DNA of 64,000 nucleotides from assembly GCF_001940525.2 (NCBI RefSeq), contig NZ_CP019437.1, positions 2,708,501-2,772,500 on the forward strand, given 5' to 3'. A model generated the notes under the pieces. It searched no databases, was not told the DNA's origin, and saw only the letters and a list, made by a program, of their open reading frames with translations. Within the stretch, counting starts at the first letter, position 1; the number at the start of each line of letters is the position of its first letter. The position numbers and the translations under genes were made by a program. Origin of the DNA: Thioclava nitratireducens (GTDB lineage: Bacteria > Pseudomonadota > Alphaproteobacteria > Rhodobacterales > Rhodobacteraceae). Below are positions 9,398 through 17,821 of this stretch, piece after piece.

Positions 9398-10666
9398 TCA
9401 GCCCTCCTTGCCGGCCCAGGCGAGCCAGACGGCCGCCGTCCAGGTGAATGCCTTGCCGCCCGCAGCCGCGCCCGTCATCGGGTCGAAATACTCGACGAAA
9501 CCGTAGCGCCCGATCACCTCGCGAGTGCGCTTGCGGACCTCTTCGCCAAGCGCGACGCCCCGTTCCGAGGCGCCCTCGCCGATCATCATGTTCATCATCC
9601 CCCAGGTCGGGCCGCGCCAGTAGCGCTTCGCGTCGAAGCGCGGATCGAACGGCGCGAGCGAGGGCACGCCATAGGGCGCGGCATCTAGCACGCGGGCGAG
9701 GTGTTGCTCCATCTGCGGCGCGTCGAGCCCGCCGAACCAGCACAGGAAGGAGGCGTTGCTCAGCGCGTTCGACCAGATGCCGTTGTTGCAGTTGTAGCTG
9801 TCGTAGAAGCCCATGCCGGGGTTCCACAGCGCCTGAGCACCGGCCTCCAGTTCGGCCAGCTGCGCGGCCATGTCGCCGGTATCGAGATCCTGCGCCTCAC
9901 CTGCCGCCAGAAGGTCGCGCAGGCCCCGCATCAGGATGAAATGCATGGTCGGATCGGCCACCTTGAACGGGTTGTCCTCGGCGACCTTGGCATCGTCCCA
10001 ATCCAGCGCCTTGGCGCGCTGCACCAGCCAGATATAGCGGTCGTAATCGTATTTCGTGGGCCGCATCGAGGCGTCGACATGCTGGGTGTCGCGGCGCTCG
10101 TAATAGCCCACGTCCTGCGGGTCGATCTTGCTCATCGCGTCGTCCCAGTCCGGCGCATTGTCGCGGCCGGATTCCCATGGATGGATCACGAAGATCGCGC
10201 CCTTCTCGTCACGGCGCCATTTCAGGAACCACTCCGCCCATTTGCGCATCTTCGGATAAAGGGCCGCGAAGCGCGCCTTCCCCGCCTCCGGATCGGCCGC
10301 CAGAAGCCGCGTCGCGAAGCTGAGTGCCACGGGCGGCTGGGTGATGCCCGAGGACGCGATCGGGCCGTTGCAACCCCAGACGTCGGGACCGGGGAAATAG
10401 CCCGGATCGGGTTTGTGGAAGATGATATGGGGGACCATGCCGCTGTCCCATTGCCCGGTGAACAGCGTCTCGATTTCCTGCCAGGCGCGGTCCAGGTCGA
10501 ATTCGGCGAAACCGAGACTCGCAAAGGCGCTGTCCCAGTTCCACTGGTAGGGATAGAGGCCATCGGTCGGCACGGTATAGCCGCCCCGGTCGTTCTGCGT
10601 GAGGATTTCGCGCGCCGCAGCGTCCCGGTCGAAGAAATCGGTGGCGGCCACAGTTTCGGTCATCAT
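9398..10666 (-). CDS. GH63-type glycoside hydrolase (glucosylglycerate/mannosylglycerate hydrolase-like)
   Basis: A 422-aa cytosolic (alpha/alpha)6-barrel enzyme without a signal peptide. Conserved stretches include [11 protein letters not shown] near residue 38, [15 protein letters not shown] around 160-175, and [13 protein letters not shown] near the C-terminus, a pattern of the GH63/MGH1-like group that includes mannosylglycerate and glucosylglycerate hydrolases. The acidic residues in ESGRDN and nearby are candidate catalytic ones. Its place between permease and ATPase genes implies that it cleaves the imported glycoside inside the cell. The exact substrate is inferred from the family; a trehalose-type disaccharide is an alternative. 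Confidence 0.7.
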   Translation of the reverse strand: MMTETVAATDFFDRDAAAREILTQNDRGGYTVPTDGLYPYQWNWDSAFASLGFAEFDLDRAWQEIETLFTGQWDSGMVPHIIFHKPDPGYFPGPDVWGCNGPIASSGITQPPVALSFATRLLAADPEAGKARFAALYPKMRKWAEWFLKWRRDEKGAIFVIHPWESGRDNAPDWDDAMSKIDPQDVGYYERRDTQHVDASMRPTKYDYDRYIWLVQRAKALDWDDAKVAEDNPFKVADPTMHFILMRGLRDLLAAGEAQDLDTGDMAAQLAELEAGAQALWNPGMGFYDSYNCNNGIWSNALSNASFLCWFGGLDAPQMEQHLARVLDAAPYGVPSLAPFDPRFDAKRYWRGPTWGMMNMMIGEGASERGVALGEEVRKRTREVIGRYGFVEYFDPMTGAAAGGKAFTWTAAVWLAWAGKEG

Positions 10667-10669
10667 GTC

Positions 10670-11884
10670 TTATCCTTTCACCGCGCCGGCCGTCAGGCCG
10701 CGGGTCATGAAACGTTCGAGCCCGAGGAACAGCGCCATGATCGGCACCGTCGCGATGACGGCGCCCGCCATCAGGTGCTGGCGCGGGATCTCGGAGGAGT
10801 TGAGCGAGGCGATGCCTCGCGTGAGGGTGAATTTGCTGGGATCGTCGAGCAGCATGAAGGCGAGCAGGAACTCGTTCCACGCGATCATGAAGACATAGAG
10901 CCCGACCGAGGCCATCGCGGGCAGCGCCAGCGGCAGCGTGATCTTCCAGATCACCTTGAGCCGCGAGAGCCCGTCCATCAGCCCCGCCTCCTCGACCTCG
11001 ACGGGGAGGCCGCGGAAATAGCCCTGCAGCATGTAGAGCGCGACGGGAATAGTGGTGACCGGATAGATCATCACGATCCCGAGGATCGAGTTGCGCAGAC
11101 CCACCATCGAGTAGGCGATGTAGATCGGCAGCGCGAGCACGATCATCGGCACCATGTAGATCAGCAGGATACCGCGCGAGAACACTTTCTGCCCACGGAA
11201 GCGCAGCCGCGCCACCGCATAGGCGCCGGGCACCGAGAACAGCAGCGTCAGCAGCACGGTCAGCACCGAGACGTAGAAGCTCGTCCAGAGGTAGCGGCCG
11301 AAATGGAACCGCGTCATCAGCTCGTAATAGCTGTCGAACAGGTGCCAGCCCCGGCTCAGGTCGATCGAGAAATCGAGCGGGTTGAGCATCAGCTGCTGCT
11401 GCGACTTCATCGAGGTCATGACCATCACGTAGAACGGGATGACCACGATCGCGGTGAAGAAGATGTAGCCGAAACCGGTCAGGAAGCGGATCACCGCATC
11501 CTCGAACTGGTGGCGGGTGAGCGCGCCGAATTGCAGCTCGCGCAGGATCGAGTTGAGCGGGATCGACACCGTGCCCGCGAGCACAACGCTGAGGACGACG
11601 CGCCAGACAAAGTTGAAGCTTTCGTCGAATTGCAGCGCGCCGAGGCCGATGGCCATCAGCACCAGCGCCACGACCACCGCCACCGCATCCGCAGCCCATC
11701 GATTGGCGATGCGCACGCGGGCAAACCCGGTCGCGAGCCCGAGGATCAGCGAGCCGATCAGCGCAGGCTTGGCCGCAGCCCCGGTGGCGAAGGAAATCGC
11801 GACCCCCAGCGTGACCGACATGACCAGCGCCCAGAGCGCTCCGATGATCGGCCCGGCGAGATAGCCTTTATGCAGGATTTTCAT
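10670..11884 (-). CDS. Sugar ABC transporter permease (MalG-like) with extra N-terminal membrane segments
   Basis: 404 aa, whereas MalG-type permeases are usually about 280-300. The C-terminal ~280 residues are the normal CUT1 permease with the EAA loop (EVEEAGLMDGLSRLKVIWKITLPLA). The first ~120 residues are very hydrophobic and add about three or four membrane helices, with an unusual ILRELQFGALTRHQFEDAV linker. It overlaps the preceding permease by 4 nt (ATGA) and ends 3 nt before the hydrolase gene. The substrate should follow that of the operon. Confidence 0.85.
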   Translation of the reverse strand: MKILHKGYLAGPIIGALWALVMSVTLGVAISFATGAAAKPALIGSLILGLATGFARVRIANRWAADAVAVVVALVLMAIGLGALQFDESFNFVWRVVLSVVLAGTVSIPLNSILRELQFGALTRHQFEDAVIRFLTGFGYIFFTAIVVIPFYVMVMTSMKSQQQLMLNPLDFSIDLSRGWHLFDSYYELMTRFHFGRYLWTSFYVSVLTVLLTLLFSVPGAYAVARLRFRGQKVFSRGILLIYMVPMIVLALPIYIAYSMVGLRNSILGIVMIYPVTTIPVALYMLQGYFRGLPVEVEEAGLMDGLSRLKVIWKITLPLALPAMASVGLYVFMIAWNEFLLAFMLLDDPSKFTLTRGIASLNSSEIPRQHLMAGAVIATVPIMALFLGLERFMTRGLTAGAVKG

Positions 11885-13116
11885 AGCCCTTCCTCCCGGC
11901 TCATGGTGCGGAAGAACAGCCCCGAGAAAACCAGAAGGCAGGCGAAGATCACCACGGCGACCGCGGCACCCGCACCGATATTCGACACCGCGAAAGCCTG
12001 TTCGTAGACATTGACCGTCAGGACCCGCGTGCCGGCATTGCCGCCGGTGAGCAGGAAGATGTCGTCGAACTTGTTGAAGGTCCAGATGAAGCGCAGCAGG
12101 AACAGGACCGAGAGGATCCCCAGCAGCTGCGGCATCGAGAGATACCAGAATTTCTGGAACGGCGAGGCCCCGTCCATATCCGCCGCCTCGTACATATCCG
12201 TGTCGATGCTCTGCATTCGCGCGAGGATGAAAAGGAACGAGAGCGGGAAATAGCGCCAGATCTCGAACACCGTCACCATGATCAGCGCGAGCGGCTTGGC
12301 CCCGAAGAAGTTGATCGCGCCTTCGCTCACGCCCATCTGCACCAGCAGCGCGTTGGCGGAGCCGGAATAGGGATCGAAGAGCGTGATCCAGGTGAAGGCC
12401 ACCGCGATCACCGGGGCCACATAGGGAAACAGGTAAAGCCCGCGCAGAATGCCCTGCCCGCGGAAGCTCTTGTTGAGCAGCAGCGCCGCGAACAGCCCCA
12501 CGACCAGCGCACCCAGCGTGCCGAAGACCGTGTAGAACAGCGTGATACCCAGCACGCTCCAGAACTCGCTGCCCGAAAAGAGCCGGCGGAAGTTTTCGAG
12601 CGTGAAGGTGGAATTCGTCAGGACGTTCGAGACGTGGCCGGTCGCCGTGACCTCGGCGTCACGCATCGCGCGCTCTGCCGCGCGGGTATCGCCGGTCACC
12701 TGCGCATCGACGCGGAACCGCTCGTTCGCGCCGGGTTCGAGCGTGCCGAAATCGCAAGACAGGTCCTGCCCGTCCATCGCGCAGCCCTGAGGCAGATCGC
12801 CGGTCAGCGTCACGCCCTCGGGCAGGGTCACATTCAACCCCGCCTTGGTCATCTCCTGCTCGCCCGACGGATTGATCACGCGCAACTCGAGAAGCGGCTG
12901 ATCGCCCCGCTCGCGCAGCGCCACCCGCGTGCGGATCTCGGCCGGACGCAGATCGCCCAACGTCACCGGCTTCACGGAGATCCAGAAGATCGCCAGCAGC
13001 GGCACGATCACGACGAGCGCCACGATCGCGATGGTCGGGAACAGCAGGCCCCAGGCGAGACGCGCTTCGCGACGGGCAAGCGCGCCGCGCCCCTTGGGCG
13101 GCGATATGTCGGTCAT
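11881..13116 (-). CDS. Sugar ABC transporter permease (MalF-like) with periplasmic beta-domain insert
   Basis: CUT1 permease of 411 aa from the ATG at 13116, which has GGAG upstream; an in-frame TTG four codons earlier is less likely. After the first membrane helix (about 22-45) comes an insert of roughly 110 residues with features of DUF11-like beta-sandwich domains (N-P-S-G-E, G-V-T-L-T-G-D-L-P, C-x(8)-C, then F-G-T-L-E-P-G). The rest is a standard permease with an EAADMDGASPFQKFW EAA loop. The insert would face the periplasm and could interact with the binding protein. Overlaps the next gene by 4 nt. Confidence 0.83.
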   Translation of the reverse strand: MTDISPPKGRGALARREARLAWGLLFPTIAIVALVVIVPLLAIFWISVKPVTLGDLRPAEIRTRVALRERGDQPLLELRVINPSGEQEMTKAGLNVTLPEGVTLTGDLPQGCAMDGQDLSCDFGTLEPGANERFRVDAQVTGDTRAAERAMRDAEVTATGHVSNVLTNSTFTLENFRRLFSGSEFWSVLGITLFYTVFGTLGALVVGLFAALLLNKSFRGQGILRGLYLFPYVAPVIAVAFTWITLFDPYSGSANALLVQMGVSEGAINFFGAKPLALIMVTVFEIWRYFPLSFLFILARMQSIDTDMYEAADMDGASPFQKFWYLSMPQLLGILSVLFLLRFIWTFNKFDDIFLLTGGNAGTRVLTVNVYEQAFAVSNIGAGAAVAVVIFACLLVFSGLFFRTMSREEGL

Positions 13117-13155
13117 GACAGTCTCCAATCCATGCAGTCAGAGCGGGCTTCGGCC

Positions 13156-13185
13156 CCGGGGCAAGGCGCGACCGCCCTGCCCCGG
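13156..13185 (-). repeat. Strong GC hairpin between binding-protein and permease genes
   Basis: A 13-bp stem with one mismatch (arms 13156-13168 and 13173-13185) and a 4-nt loop, without a T tract. This position, after a binding-protein gene, is typical for hairpins that protect the upstream mRNA and lower permease expression. Confidence 0.6.
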
Positions 13186-13197
13186 CCAGAGATCGGA

Positions 13198-14558
13198 TCA
13201 GTTGATCTTGCCCAGCTCGTCGTTCATCTTCGCGACCGCATCCTCGGCCGAGATGTTGCCGTCGATGAAGTCGCGCACAACCCGGTTGATGACCTGGCTG
13301 TTGAGCATCTTCGAGGCCAGCGCGAGCTGCCCGTCTTTCACGCCCCAGCGCTGTGCAGTGTCGAGACCCTTGGTGATCTCGTCGACCACGGCCGGATCGT
13401 AGAGATCCTTGAGCGGCGCCTTGCGATCCACGCCCACCGGCAGGGTCGCCCAGAGCTTGGTGAACTTCTCCGGATCCTCATCAGTGCCGCGACGGGTCGG
13501 GAACTTGCCCTCGGGCGCGATCGACAGCGTCTGCTCGTAGCCGTCATTCATCGAGTAATCGACGAATTTCTCGGCCGCATCGGTGTCGGCGTCGGCGGTG
13601 ATGGTGAAATAACGCAGGTCCGCCCAGCTCGCACCGTCGGGATTCGACGGGCCCGCGAGGTTGGTCACGACGCCGGTATCCTTCGACAGCTCGGTCGAGG
13701 TCGGGTCATCGTTGATCATCGGCGGAGCGCTGTCACGCAGGCCGGCCAGCTCGTCGAGGATGAAGGGCGACCACATGATCATCGCCGCCTTGCCGCGAAA
13801 TACAGCTCGCGCGACTGCTTCCAGTAGTTCTCGCCGGGCGGGGAGGCATCGGCCAGCTTCTTGTAGAAGTTCAGCACTTCGACTGTCTTCTTCTCGTCGA
13901 GCGGCTTGAAGCCGTCCGGCCCCACCGGCGAGACGCCGTTGGCGAGGAAGATCTGCTCGAGAATCTGGCTCATGTAGTTGTCGTCGACCTTGGTCGCTGC
14001 GACGAAACCATACATGTTCGGCGGATCGTTGAGCTTGTCGAGCGCGGCCTCGATCGATTTGAAATCGGTCGGCGGCGCGAGGCCCGCCTTGTCGAACAGA
14101 TCCTTGCGGTAGAGGATCATCTGCGTCCAGCCATCGACCGGCACCGCGGCGTAATCGCCATCGGTCTCGACCATCTTCAGCGCGCCGGGCGCGAAGGTGG
14201 CCGGATCGAGCTTGTCGACCACGTCCGAGCTCGCCAGCGTGTCGAGAATGCCCGCATCGGTCCAGGGCAGCACGTTCTGCAGCGGCGTGTAGATCACGTC
14301 GGGCAGGTCCCCCGCCGCGAAGGCTGCGGTCGCGCGCTGGTTCAGGTCGCTTTCGGTGACCGGGATCACGTCGACGGTGATGCCGGTCTTGGCCTTGAAG
14401 TCGTCGGCCATCTGCTGCTGCTTGGCCAGACGCTCGGGCTGTTCCTCGGTGGTCCAGAACTTGATCGTCTGCGCCTGCACCGCGACGGCGCCCGCCATCA
14501 GCGCAAGCACGGTCGAGCCCATCAGCATCGCCGTTTTATGTCCAAGTATCGATTTCAT
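13198..14558 (-). pseudogene. Sugar ABC transporter substrate-binding protein, one-base frameshift
   Basis: Extracellular solute-binding protein family 1. The N-terminal piece (14558-13779) has a signal peptide (MKSILGHKTAMLMGSTVLAL...AQA) and ends abnormally after ELYFAARRR. The C-terminal piece (from about 13793 to 13198) resumes with AAMIMWSPFILDEL in another frame. Adding one base in the short C run at 13793-13794 (plus strand) restores ELYFAGKAAMIMW and one 453-aa protein, the family length. All other genes of the operon are intact, so a sequencing error is more likely than a true loss. It starts 30 nt after lacI. Confidence 0.85.
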
Positions 14559-14588
14559 TTACTTTCCTCCCGGTAGATTGCGTTACTC

Positions 14589-15668
14589 TTATGGGTCGAC
14601 GGGCGGCCCGTCGGAGCCTCCCGGTTCCAGTTGCGCCGCCACCAGTTCCGTCAGCTCACCGGGCGGCGCACCACGGAGCTGCGCGATCAGCAGCGACGCG
14701 AGACGCGCGCCCGCATGCTGGCTGTCGACTGCGAATGTCGTGAGGGGCGGATCGACCATCCGGCCCTCGGGAATGCCGTCATAGGAGATGACCGACAGAT
14801 CGCGCCCGATCGTCTGCCCCCGCTCGCGCGCCACGTCATAGGCGCCGAGCGCCGTCGCGTCGGTGGAGTAGACGATCGCCGTCGCGGGCTCGGCCAGATC
14901 GAGCAACTGGCGCGCGGCCTCTGCCCCTTCCGCGCGGTTCGAGACCTCCATCACCTCGAGCGCGGGATCGAAGGGCAATCCGGCCTCTTCCAGCCCCTTT
15001 CGGTAGCCGTCTCGGCGCAACAGCGCGAAATTGTAGCTCGTATGCGACCCGGCGAAGGCGATGCGGCGATGGCCGAAACCCGCCAGACGCGCGACGGCGG
15101 CGCGCATCGCCCCCTCGCCATCGACGTCGAACCACGACAGGCCCGGATCGGGCTTGCCGTGACCGGTGCGGCCGAACAGAACGAAGGGCACATGTTTCGA
15201 TTGCAGGAATTTCACCCTTGGGTCGACGACCTGCGTTCGCGGCAGGATGAAACCATCGACCTTGTGCTCCTGCAGAAGCCGCGTGACCGTGTCCTCCATC
15301 TCCTCGCGCGAATTCGACGAGGCGATCGTCAGGGTCCAGCCTTCCAGCGAGGCTTCCTGCGTGATCCCGCCCAGAAAATCCGTAAGGAACGGGCCGTAGC
15401 GGTCCGGTGCGTCCAGTTCGAGCACCAGGCCCAGCGCCCGCACCCGCCCCGTACGCACCGCCTGCGCATAGGGCATCGGCGCGTAGCCCATCTCGGCTGC
15501 CACCCGCGCCACGCGTTCGCGGGTTTCGGGCGAGATGTCGGAATAGTTGTTGAGCGCGCGCGACACGGTGCTCTTGGTCAGCCCCAGCGCCTGCGCAAGG
15601 TCAGAGATCCGAACTCGGCGCGGTGCCGGCTCGGACGGTTTCTTATCGGTGTCGCGAATCTCCTCCAT
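14589..15668 (-). CDS. LacI-family transcriptional regulator
   Basis: 359 aa: LacI-type HTH at about 19-45 (ISDLAQALGLTKSTVSRALN), hinge helix, then a periplasmic-binding-protein-like effector domain. It is the first gene of the glycoside ABC operon and lies 30 nt before the binding-protein gene. Two palindromic operators lie just upstream, so it probably represses itself and the whole operon until the transported sugar or its product binds. Confidence 0.88.
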   Translation of the reverse strand: MEEIRDTDKKPSEPAPRRVRISDLAQALGLTKSTVSRALNNYSDISPETRERVARVAAEMGYAPMPYAQAVRTGRVRALGLVLELDAPDRYGPFLTDFLGGITQEASLEGWTLTIASSNSREEMEDTVTRLLQEHKVDGFILPRTQVVDPRVKFLQSKHVPFVLFGRTGHGKPDPGLSWFDVDGEGAMRAAVARLAGFGHRRIAFAGSHTSYNFALLRRDGYRKGLEEAGLPFDPALEVMEVSNRAEGAEAARQLLDLAEPATAIVYSTDATALGAYDVARERGQTIGRDLSVISYDGIPEGRMVDPPLTTFAVDSQHAGARLASLLIAQLRGAPPGELTELVAAQLEPGGSDGPPVDP

Positions 15669-15686
15669 GGCGAGAGACTAGGTCAC

Positions 15687-15700
15687 CGAAACCGATTTCG
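15687..15700. promoter_or_regulatory. LacI-family operator 1
   Basis: CGAAACCGATTTCG, a near-palindrome with the central CG typical of LacI/GalR sites, 18 nt before the lacI start codon. Its centre is exactly 20 bp from the second site. Confidence 0.75.
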
Positions 15701-15706
15701 TAAAGC

Positions 15707-15720
15707 CGAAACCGGTTTCG
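15707..15720. promoter_or_regulatory. LacI-family operator 2
   Basis: CGAAACCGGTTTCG, a perfect 14-bp palindrome of the LacI/GalR type. The 20-bp centre spacing to operator 1 puts both sites on the same DNA face. Confidence 0.82.
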
Positions 15721-16185
15721 AAGCGCGATTTCAGCCTCAAGTCGCCGTGTGCCGCACTGCGGCGTCGCGGTCGCGGATCATTTCGGTTGGGGGCGCGCCG
15801 GTTTCGAGAAATCATTCAAAACCAAAACCCTAGGAGGCGACTTTAAAGTGAGAGTATGCCGCCGCAGGTTCCGCTCACGTGCCTGCCTTTCGTCGATGAC
15901 GAAAGCTGACCGTGGAACCGGTGCGCCAGCCAGCGATCACAGCTTGGTGTTGAGGTCGGAAAGCTGTGCAGATCCAATAACACGAAACCAAGCGCTTTCA
16001 GGCACCTACAAGGCGACCTTAAACCTAGAGGATAACGTCGCGTGTCCCCGCTTTCTCCTCCTTGCGGCTGAACCAAACCCGGCTCCGGGCCGTTGTCTTA
16101 CAGGGCAATCCAGCGCGCCCCCGAGATTTTCGAACAGTTTCCTCAAGGACTGACCAGCATCAGCCTTCAGCGAAAAGGAATTGCC
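15721..16185. other. Intergenic region upstream of the polyketide synthase
   Basis: 465 bp without a credible gene. It holds two copies of AGGCGACyTTAAA (15835-15847 and 16011-16023) in direct orientation 176 bp apart. Promoters for lacI (leftward) and the PKS gene (rightward) must lie here. Confidence 0.5.
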
Positions 16186-17265
16186 ATGTCAGTTTACCTC
16201 CACGGTCTCTCCACCGCTCTGCCGCCGCATTGCCTCGCGCAATCCGAGGTGCGCGAGCGGGCCGAGATCATCTTCGGCGAGACCTACCCGCAATTCGAGC
16301 GGCTCTCGAAAACCTTCGACACGGCGGGGATCGACCGGCGTTATTCGGTCGTGCCGATCGACTGGTTCTCGGAAGCCCACGGCTGGGCGGATCGCAACGC
16401 GGCGTTCATGGAGGGCGCGAAAGCGCTGTTCATCGACGCGGCGCAGGCGGCGCTCGACGCCGCAGGCTGGCAGGGTTCGGAGGTCGATTGCGTGGTCACC
16501 GTCTGCTCGACCGGCCTCGCGACGCCCTCGCTCGAGGCGCAGGTTCTGGGCGAGATGGGCTTTCGCGACGACATCATGCGCGTGCCGATCTTCGGCCTGG
16601 GCTGCGCGGGCGGCGTTTCGGGACTGTCGACGGCGCAATCCATCGCGGCGGGCCGTCCGGGCGCGAAAGTGCTGCTCGTCGTGGTCGAGACCTGCTCGCT
16701 CTCGTTTCGCGCCGACCGGATGCAGAAGGCCGATATCGTCGCTGCCGTCCTCTTCGCCGATGGCGCGGCTGCGGCCTGTATCAGCACCGAGGCGCCGGGC
16801 GCGGGTCAGGTGATCTCGCTCGGTCAGGGGCACCAGAAGACATGGCCCGACACGCTCGACATCATGGGCTGGGACGTGGACGAGATCGGCTTCGGCGTGA
16901 TCTTCGACCGCTCGATCCCGGGCTTCGTCAATTCCGAATTCGCGACGGCGGCGGAGGGCGCGCTGCGGGCCGCGAACCTCGATCACGCCGATATCGACCG
17001 CTATGTCTGCCATCCGGGCGGCGCGAAGGTCGTGGAAGCGATCGAGGCCGCGTTGCATCTGGAACAGGGCGTGCTGGATGCCGAGCGCAACGTGCTGCGC
17101 GAGGCGGGCAACATGTCGGCGCCGACCATGCTCTTCGTGATGCGCGCGGTGTTGGATGCGGGCAAGACCGGACAGATGATGGGCTGCGCGCTCGGGCCGG
17201 GCTTTACCGCCTCGTTCCTGCCCTTCCATGTCGGCCCGCCCCAAATCGAGGCGGAGGCCGCGTGA
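16186..17265 (+). CDS. Type III polyketide synthase (chalcone/alkylpyrone synthase-like)
   Basis: 359 aa from the ATG at 16186 (AAGGA upstream; the frame is open further 5' but without a ribosome site). The catalytic triad of type III PKS is visible: C140 in GLGCAGG, H276 in CHPGG and N309 in EAGNMSAPT. Such bacterial enzymes extend a fatty acyl or other CoA starter with malonyl-CoA to alkylpyrones or alkylresorcinols. It overlaps the next gene by one base (TGATG), and that gene resembles BpsB/YpbQ-type methyltransferases. The pair is like the Bacillus bpsA-bpsB pair that makes and methylates alkylpyrones. Product unknown. Confidence 0.83.
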   Translation: MSVYLHGLSTALPPHCLAQSEVRERAEIIFGETYPQFERLSKTFDTAGIDRRYSVVPIDWFSEAHGWADRNAAFMEGAKALFIDAAQAALDAAGWQGSEVDCVVTVCSTGLATPSLEAQVLGEMGFRDDIMRVPIFGLGCAGGVSGLSTAQSIAAGRPGAKVLLVVVETCSLSFRADRMQKADIVAAVLFADGAAAACISTEAPGAGQVISLGQGHQKTWPDTLDIMGWDVDEIGFGVIFDRSIPGFVNSEFATAAEGALRAANLDHADIDRYVCHPGGAKVVEAIEAALHLEQGVLDAERNVLREAGNMSAPTMLFVMRAVLDAGKTGQMMGCALGPGFTASFLPFHVGPPQIEAEAA

Positions 17266-17762
17266 TGTCCCTCCCGAGCGTTCTCTTTCTGGCCTTCATC
17301 ATCGTGCAACGGCTGAGCGAGCTTGTCATCGCCAGGCGCAACACTGCGCGGCTTCTGGCGCGTGGAGCCCATGAGGTCGGCGCGGCGCATTACCCGGTGA
17401 TGGTCGCGATGCACAGCGCGTGGATCCTATGCCTTATCGTCTTCGGCCTCGGCCAGCCCGTACACCTCGGCTGGCTCGCTCTCTTTGCGGTGCTGCAGGT
17501 GCTGCGCATCTGGATCCTCACCAGCCTCGGCGGACGCTGGACGACACGGATCATCATCCTCGAAGAGCCGCTGGTCGCGCGCGGGCCGTTCAAATACGTC
17601 TCGCACCCCAATTACATGCTGGTCGTGGCCGAGATCTTCGTCGCCCCGATGGTACTGGGCCTGCTCTGGGTCGCAGTTCTGTTCACCGTACTGAACGCCG
17701 CGATGCTCTGGGTGCGGATCGGGGTCGAGAACAAGGCCCTCGCCCCGATGCGCGCAGGCTGA
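17265..17762 (+). CDS. Isoprenylcysteine carboxyl methyltransferase-family membrane protein
   Basis: 165-aa protein with about four or five membrane segments and the ICMT/PEMT-type C-terminal motif GPFKYVSHPNYMLVVAE followed by a conserved Glu (RIGVENKAL). In Bacillus and Streptomyces such genes sit beside type III PKS genes and O-methylate the lipid polyketide. The start ATG overlaps the PKS stop by one base, showing translational coupling. Followed by a strong terminator shared with the convergent TRAP operon. Confidence 0.8.
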   Translation: MSLPSVLFLAFIIVQRLSELVIARRNTARLLARGAHEVGAAHYPVMVAMHSAWILCLIVFGLGQPVHLGWLALFAVLQVLRIWILTSLGGRWTTRIIILEEPLVARGPFKYVSHPNYMLVVAEIFVAPMVLGLLWVAVLFTVLNAAMLWVRIGVENKALAPMRAG

Positions 17763-17768
17763 ATGCGA

Positions 17769-17794
17769 AACGGGGGGCGATTGCGCCCCCCGTT
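17769..17794. terminator. Bidirectional terminator between PKS and TRAP operons
   Basis: Perfect 11-bp stem AACGGGGGGCG / CGCCCCCCGTT with a 4-nt loop between two converging operons. Confidence 0.8.
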
Positions 17795-17821
17795 CCGTCT
17801 CATCCGCTTGTCTTGAGTGGA

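Noticed and set aside
9701..12007. 768-codon plus-strand frame across hydrolase and permease genes
   Set aside because: Antisense shadow with low-complexity composition and no ribosome site.
15749..16153. 134-aa frame upstream of the PKS gene
   Set aside because: No plausible ribosome site and a composition unlike proteins here; overlaps the promoter region.
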